Positions 36,068 through 40,257 of a DNA stretch of 40,257 nucleotides are shown here, in pieces. Every line of letters begins with the position of its first letter. Positions within the stretch are counted from its first letter, which is position 1. Source of the DNA: a bacterium (GTDB lineage Bacteria; Planctomycetota; Planctomycetia; Planctomycetales; Planctomycetaceae); the NCBI GenBank assembly GCA_016124895.1, contig WGMU01000132.1, positions 1 to 40,257 on the forward strand, written 5' to 3'. Made by a program: the position numbers and the translations under genes. The notes under the pieces are model-generated. The model searched no databases and had not been told where the DNA came from. It was given only the letters and a program-made list of their open reading frames with translations.

Positions 36068-38074
36068 TCAGCTCAGCCAGTCGGGGCGAACAATCATCAC
36101 AATCCCCAGAGCAAGGATCACGATGCCGCTCAACAGCTTCAGCCAGCGGCCTTCACGTTCCTGCAGTTTGCGGTGTGAGAGCGTCGCCACGGCGATGACC
36201 AGCATGATCGTATCGTCGAACATGTAAGCGACGATGTAGAGGCCCAGATACGCATAGTTCTGCCACACCGGCAGCTCGTGTAACGTGAGGATTTGCGTGT
36301 ACATCGCGGGCAACCCTGCCGTACACAGCAGCTCGATCACGTTGACGAAGATGGCCAGCGTCGCCGCACCGAACAGAGCTGCGGTCAGGTATTTCGTGCG
36401 TGTGATTTCGCGCACGCGGGCGTAAATGCCCGGTTTGGCGGACTCGGGAATCGACAGCGAGACACCTTGCTGGAACGCGAAAAAGTCCTTCACGTTGACA
36501 GCCCCGATGAACGTGGCCAGCAGGCCGAGCGCGATCTGCACAGGGCGGGCGAATCCAATCAGCACGAAGACGTTCAGCCAGGCCGCCATGAACGCGAAGT
36601 ACGCCAGCCCGCTGATGAGCACAAATGTGCCGGCAATGGCGACGATCTTCCGTCGGTCGCGCAGGTTGACCAGGATCGACAGCAGGAAGATCAGCACCCA
36701 CATCGCGCAGGGATTAAAGCCGTCGACGAGTCCAATAATGAACGTGAACGCAGGCAGGCCCACGTCGCTGACCCGCAGATGACCGAACAGCGGCAGGTCG
36801 ATGCCTTCCGGTGTTTGTAGGGCGGGCACCCCTTCGATCAGGCCAGTTACTTCTCCAGGAATCGCCACCTCGTCAGGAACTGCCAGTTCATCAGCCGGCT
36901 GATCCGAGGAGATGGCTTCTGCCGGGACTGATTCCACCGGAGTCGCCTGCTCCAGAGAATGCTCCTGCGGCACGTCGGCAGCAGGCGGCGCTGACGCGGC
37001 GTCCGGCGGTGGTTCGGACAGCTCGCCGACGATTCCGCCCGGCAGCGTCACGGCTGCGCGCATGACGAGAGTAGCGGGCAAAGGTGAGAGACAGAACCGT
37101 TGACCAATCCATGACGGCGCAAGCGACGACTGTCGTGGATGAGACTGCTTTGAGATCATCGCCACGGCGCGCGTCGGCGGAGGAGCATCGAACCACCGAG
37201 GCAGCCGCAGATCTCGCTGGCCCATCGGTTCGTCGAGTTTCGGCGCAGGTGCCGGAGGCTTCGGCTTGACTTCTGCAGGTTTCGGCGTCAGATCGCGCGG
37301 CGGCTGAGATTCCTCCAGCAATCGTTCAATCTCGCGCCCGGTGGTGGCGTCATCCCGGTAACCGACCAGAAAGCGGCCGCAGACATACAGACACGGCAGC
37401 GACGTAGCGGCAACATGGTGCTGTTCCGCCAGCGCATACATTCGGTCGAGTGCCTGCTGATCTCGCGTGACTTCGTGCAGTGCCACGTAAAGCGCAGGCC
37501 AGCGCTGTTGCAGTCCGGCAAGAAACGCCTTCGCATCTCGACAGTGCGGGCAGCCGTCGCGCACGAACGCGTGCAGTGTCAGCAGTTCGTGAATCGTCTG
37601 CCGAACTTGATTCTCATCGCGAAACCCGACAGTGAACCGGTTCAAGACGAGAAATGCAGGCAGACCCGGCTTCTCGATCTGGTAGTGCCGCGTGAGCTTC
37701 CAGAAGCGTTCCCGGGCGGTCAGGTCATTGACGACGTCCCGCACCGCGACACGCAGCCCACGCTGCCCGGTTTCAAGAGTGGAAAGCAGTTTGACGGCGC
37801 GGTCACACAGTTCAGAATCGGGACGGATGAAGACTTCGATCGTGACCTGATGGATGGGTGGCCTGTCATGTTCGCCGGAAGCCGTTCCCGCGACGACTGT
37901 CTCAGGCTGTCCGCCTGCTCCGCGAGCAGAGACGCACAGCACGAGCACCAGATACACGGCGAACCACAGGCCGCGGCGCCTGCTGTCCGAATTCGTGGCC
38001 ATTCCCGCGTCTGAGGTCACAACCGAGAAGGGACTCATACTCTCAAGAGGCGTTTTCCACAGGTCGTCCATCAT
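36068..38074 (-). CDS. Tandem thioredoxin-like domains fused to a CcdA/DsbD-like membrane domain
   Basis: A 668-residue protein started at ATG 38074, which has CGGAG 6 bp upstream; a later ATG (38002) directly before the signal-like segment is an alternative. Basic RRRGLWF leads into a hydrophobic stretch (about 33-52), probably a signal anchor. Two thioredoxin/glutaredoxin-like domains follow. The first (about 75-170) has one Cys (Cys90) and no CxxC; the second (about 170-260) has DGCPHC (Cys175, Cys178) and a cis-Pro-like SLPC. A Pro/Glu-rich linker leads to a C-terminal membrane domain with GFNPCAMW (Cys455) and ELLCTAG (Cys584), the paired Cys motifs of CcdA/DsbD-type electron carriers. 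The arrangement suggests passing electrons from cytoplasmic thioredoxin across the membrane to the attached periplasmic CPHC domain. Function is inferred from motifs. Confidence 0.85.
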   Translation of the reverse strand: MMDDLWKTPLESMSPFSVVTSDAGMATNSDSRRRGLWFAVYLVLVLCVSARGAGGQPETVVAGTASGEHDRPPIHQVTIEVFIRPDSELCDRAVKLLSTLETGQRGLRVAVRDVVNDLTARERFWKLTRHYQIEKPGLPAFLVLNRFTVGFRDENQVRQTIHELLTLHAFVRDGCPHCRDAKAFLAGLQQRWPALYVALHEVTRDQQALDRMYALAEQHHVAATSLPCLYVCGRFLVGYRDDATTGREIERLLEESQPPRDLTPKPAEVKPKPPAPAPKLDEPMGQRDLRLPRWFDAPPPTRAVAMISKQSHPRQSSLAPSWIGQRFCLSPLPATLVMRAAVTLPGGIVGELSEPPPDAASAPPAADVPQEHSLEQATPVESVPAEAISSDQPADELAVPDEVAIPGEVTGLIEGVPALQTPEGIDLPLFGHLRVSDVGLPAFTFIIGLVDGFNPCAMWVLIFLLSILVNLRDRRKIVAIAGTFVLISGLAYFAFMAAWLNVFVLIGFARPVQIALGLLATFIGAVNVKDFFAFQQGVSLSIPESAKPGIYARVREITRTKYLTAALFGAATLAIFVNVIELLCTAGLPAMYTQILTLHELPVWQNYAYLGLYIVAYMFDDTIMLVIAVATLSHRKLQEREGRWLKLLSGIVILALGIVMIVRPDWLS

Positions 38075-38272
38075 GCAGCACTCCGTTGTCTCAGCAGACT
38101 GATCGCCGTTTGTCGCAGAGACCGGATTTGAGCAACGGATGTGCCGCTGTCTCCACACGCTGAGGGGAGTCCCGAGGAAACCACCAGAGAGATGGCCACA
38201 CCAGAAAGACGGTCACACCAGGCCAGCACGGTCGAATTCAGTTAGACGGTGCGAAAGCGTATCACCGTGACG

Positions 38273-38662
38273 TCACTGAGTGTCTCGTCGAGGCTGAGCC
38301 GTCTCTCTCACCAGGTCCAGCAGATCCGGAAAGCCAACGGGCTTCTGGATGACGTGCTGAAAACCTGCGTCACGGGCTGAGTGGCCGGTCTCGTTACCCG
38401 CAAACGCAGTCACAAGAATGCCCTGCATGCGCGGCACGGCACTCTGCATCTCACGGAACAGCGTCAGGCCATCCATGCCGGGCATGTTCAGGTCGACGAG
38501 TGCGATGTCGTAGACTGGCTTCTGTCTGGCCAGATGCAGCGCCGTCAGTGGGTCGACAGCAGCGGTGCAGTCGAAACCGTTTTCTTCAAAGCAGTCGAAG
38601 AGGCTTGCACAGAAATCCTGGTTGTCGTCGACAATCAGGACGGAGGGAAGTGAAGCAGACAT
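38273..38662 (-). CDS. Single-domain response regulator (receiver)
   Basis: A 129-residue CheY-like receiver domain with no output domain. Acidic pair Asp12/Asp13 (VLIVDDNQ), phospho-acceptor Asp57 (ALVDLNMPGMDG), Thr85 (ILVTAFAG) and Lys107 (VIQKPVG) are all in place, so phosphorylation should be possible. It is divergent from the globin-coupled histidine kinase, with about 267 bp between starts, so it may be that kinase's partner in a phosphorelay. The promoter region between them has two hairpins (38733-38750, 38794-38810). Confidence 0.93.
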   Translation of the reverse strand: MSASLPSVLIVDDNQDFCASLFDCFEENGFDCTAAVDPLTALHLARQKPVYDIALVDLNMPGMDGLTLFREMQSAVPRMQGILVTAFAGNETGHSARDAGFQHVIQKPVGFPDLLDLVRETAQPRRDTQ

Positions 38663-38732
38663 GGCTGGCCCGTTGTGGATGCCGGTCGTGACAGACAGCG
38701 CCCTTGATACCCGGATCGCTGCCTGACTTCCG

Positions 38733-38750
38733 ACCCGACAAAGGTCGGGT
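38733..38750. other. Perfect 7-bp hairpin in the divergent promoter region
   Basis: ACCCGAC (38733-38739), loop AAAG, GTCGGGT (38744-38750). It lies between the response regulator and sensor kinase starts. It could be an operator half-site pair or a leader hairpin; no strong T-run follows. Confidence 0.5.
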
Positions 38751-38793
38751 TTGGTAGGTGTGATTGATGCTGTCGCTGATTTGCGACGTGCCT

Positions 38794-38810
38794 GTAGTGA
38801 AAGGCACTAC
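38794..38810. other. 6-bp hairpin with AAAGG loop in the same region
   Basis: GTAGTG (38794-38799), loop AAAGG, CACTAC (38805-38810). It is the second inverted repeat within 80 bp and has a similar A/G loop. An overlapping GTGCC/GGCAC pairing is also possible. Confidence 0.45.
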
Positions 38811-38909
38811 GTTTCTGACGGCAGTCAGGTTTTCACGCTTTGAATGGCTGGCTGACTTCGCCGTCTGATACCATCTGTCGCTTATGTCGCAGCCGGTTCT
38901 GAACGAGTT

Positions 38910-38920
38910 CCCCCCCCCCC
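38910..38920. repeat. 11-nt poly-C tract before the sensor kinase start
   Basis: Eleven consecutive C bases end 9 bp before ATG 38930. An ATG at 38884 reads through the tract in a different frame. Loss of one C would join it to the kinase frame, adding about 15 residues. Confidence 0.9.
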
Positions 38921-38929
38921 TCAGTGTCT

Positions 38930-40117
38930 ATGAAAGCCGATCAGTTTCACGAGTTGTATCAGGATCTCCAGCGGTACGTCGGCTGGACCGAAGACGACGC
39001 CCGGCGCGTGCGTTCCGTTGCCCCGGTGGTGGCTCCTCACCTCGGCCCGCTGATCGAGGATTTCTACGCGGAAATCCAGAGGCATCCGCAAACGCTGAAA
39101 GTGATCATCGGAGGCGAGGCGCAGATTGCACGGCTCAAGCAGACACTGCGCCGGTGGGTCGAGGAACTGCTGGCCGCTGAGTGCGACCGCGACTATGTGT
39201 GGCGGCGATGGAAGATCGGCTGGCGACACGTCGAGATCGGGCTGCCTCAGGTCTACACAAATTCGGCGCTGTCGCGTCTGCGGACCGGCCTGGTACGCAT
39301 TCTGAGCGAGCACTCCGGCCTGGGCTCGGAAGAACTGACGCTGACAGTCGAGTCTCTGGGCCGGTTGCTCGATCTGGATCTGGCGATTATTGAGGACGCT
39401 TACCAGGCCGAGTATCTGGCCCGGCAGGAACGCATCCGCCGACTGGCGACGATCGGCGAACTGGCTGGCGGCGTGGCGCACGAACTTCGCAATCCCCTGG
39501 GAATTATTCGCAACGCGGTCTACTTCCTGCGACTGACTCAGCAGGAACTCACCGAGGACGCGCGCGACGCCTTCGATGAACTCGAACGGGCGCTCGGCAC
39601 CTGCAACCGCCTGGCCTGCGAACTACTCGACTATGTGCGCGAACCGAAACTTGAGGAAACGAACTTCTCGATCGCTGACGCTGTAACCGAGGCGCTGGGG
39701 ACTCTGGAAGTTTCGGAGTCCATTGAGCTTGACCGTGAGACTGTGGAACAGGGGCTCAGGTGCCGGGCTGATCGCGGGCACGTTGTGCTGATCATCGGAA
39801 ACCTGCTGCGGAACGCGATTGAAGCGATGCCGTCGGGTGGTCGAGTGGCAGTCTCCGCATCCCGCGCTGGGGACGGCGTGGTCGTGCAGGTCGAAGATAC
39901 CGGTCCAGGAATTGACCCGACGGTGCTCGATAAGATCTTCGAGCCGCTGTTCTCACGCAAAGCCAAAGGCATCGGGCTGGGGCTGGCAGTGTCGCGGCGA
40001 TATGCCGAACTGAATCACGGACGTCTTGAAGTCGAGAGTGAACCGGGGCACGGAGCTACCTTCCGGCTGACTCTTCCGTCCCCAGAACACGGTGAGTCAG
40101 GAAAGGGGCAGAGCTGA
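38930..40117 (+). CDS. Globin-coupled sensor histidine kinase
   Basis: A 395-residue soluble kinase. Starts at ATG 38930 or the in-frame GTG 38924; neither has a clear ribosome site, and the poly-C tract lies just upstream. Residues about 5-130 match a globin-coupled sensor/protoglobin domain, with the proximal heme-ligand His100 in WKIGWRHVEIGLPQVY. The kinase core follows: H-box GGVAHELRNPLG (His184), N-box GNLLRNAIEAM (Asn291, Asn295), G1 box VEDTGPGI, F-box FEPLFS and G2 KGIGLGLAVS. Such proteins bind heme and usually sense O2, NO or CO, then autophosphorylate on His. There is no membrane segment. Probable partners are the divergent receiver protein and the gene beginning at 40220. Confidence 0.92.
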   Translation: MKADQFHELYQDLQRYVGWTEDDARRVRSVAPVVAPHLGPLIEDFYAEIQRHPQTLKVIIGGEAQIARLKQTLRRWVEELLAAECDRDYVWRRWKIGWRHVEIGLPQVYTNSALSRLRTGLVRILSEHSGLGSEELTLTVESLGRLLDLDLAIIEDAYQAEYLARQERIRRLATIGELAGGVAHELRNPLGIIRNAVYFLRLTQQELTEDARDAFDELERALGTCNRLACELLDYVREPKLEETNFSIADAVTEALGTLEVSESIELDRETVEQGLRCRADRGHVVLIIGNLLRNAIEAMPSGGRVAVSASRAGDGVVVQVEDTGPGIDPTVLDKIFEPLFSRKAKGIGLGLAVSRRYAELNHGRLEVESEPGHGATFRLTLPSPEHGESGKGQS

Positions 40118-40219
40118 CTGAGCGGGGTTTCCTGCTGGGGACGGGAACCGGACAGCCGTCACGCTGGTGTTGATCCAGACGACGGACCGCAGCACAACCT
40201 TTAGAACAAGGGCATTTTC

Positions 40220-40257
40220 ATGAATGACGCAAAACCGCTTTCGCTGCTCGTCGTGGA
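40220..40257 (+). CDS. Start of a probable response regulator (truncated by window end)
   Basis: ATG 40220 follows AAGGG at suitable spacing. Only 12 codons are visible; they read MNDAKPLSLLVV and stop where the acidic pair of a receiver domain would be expected. The position 102 bp after a sensor histidine kinase on the same strand supports a response regulator, but the assignment is provisional. Confidence 0.5.
   Translation, partial: MNDAKPLSLLVV

Overview
The window looks like chromosomal DNA of a planctomycete. Base composition is high in G+C. It carries a very large Ser/Thr kinase fused to WD40 propellers, a giant repeat surface protein, an HrpB helicase, a squalene-cyclase-like toroid protein, an ECF sigma factor and few clear Shine-Dalgarno sites. 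This assignment is inference from gene content; no rRNA or other phylogenetic marker is present.

Region 1 (1-17044): one open frame, already open at the left edge, encodes at least 5680 residues of a giant, Thr/Gly/Ala/Asp-rich, apparently cysteine-free adhesin-like protein. It has nested repeats: a 118-residue tandem array, an 80-residue array, and a supra-module recurring about ten times. Region 2 (17308-24426): a 2370-residue protein kinase built from an 11-residue leucine/proline repeat array, an acidic array of repeated D/E-S-F/Y-x-x-T motifs, a kinase domain, one membrane span, a repetitive coiled coil and about 20 WD40 repeats. The two genes are co-oriented and 263 bp apart. They could form a surface-sensing locus, but nothing in the sequence proves this.

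Region 3 (24888-31258): serine O-acetyltransferase, then convergent HrpB helicase, a membrane-anchored SGNH hydrolase-like protein, and a divergently transcribed secreted alpha/alpha-toroid protein. Region 4 (31467-34347): a small BON-domain protein preceded by a structured leader with an intrinsic terminator, an ECF sigma factor followed by a CNNM/CBS membrane protein, and a small membrane protein with an SFPASDPP-type tail. Region 5 (34348-38074): gene-poor DNA with an orphan plus-strand terminator, an unrecognised protein, and a fusion of two thioredoxin-like domains to a CcdA/DsbD-like membrane domain. Region 6 (38273-40257): a signalling cluster consisting of a single-domain response regulator, a divergent globin-coupled histidine kinase whose start follows an 11-C tract, and the first codons of a probable second response regulator.

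The strongest candidates for something undescribed are the repeat architecture of the kinase, its pairing with the giant surface protein, and the terminator-bearing RNAs at about 31.9-32.1 kb and 34.9 kb. I found no tRNA, rRNA, CRISPR array, transposase or phage gene.
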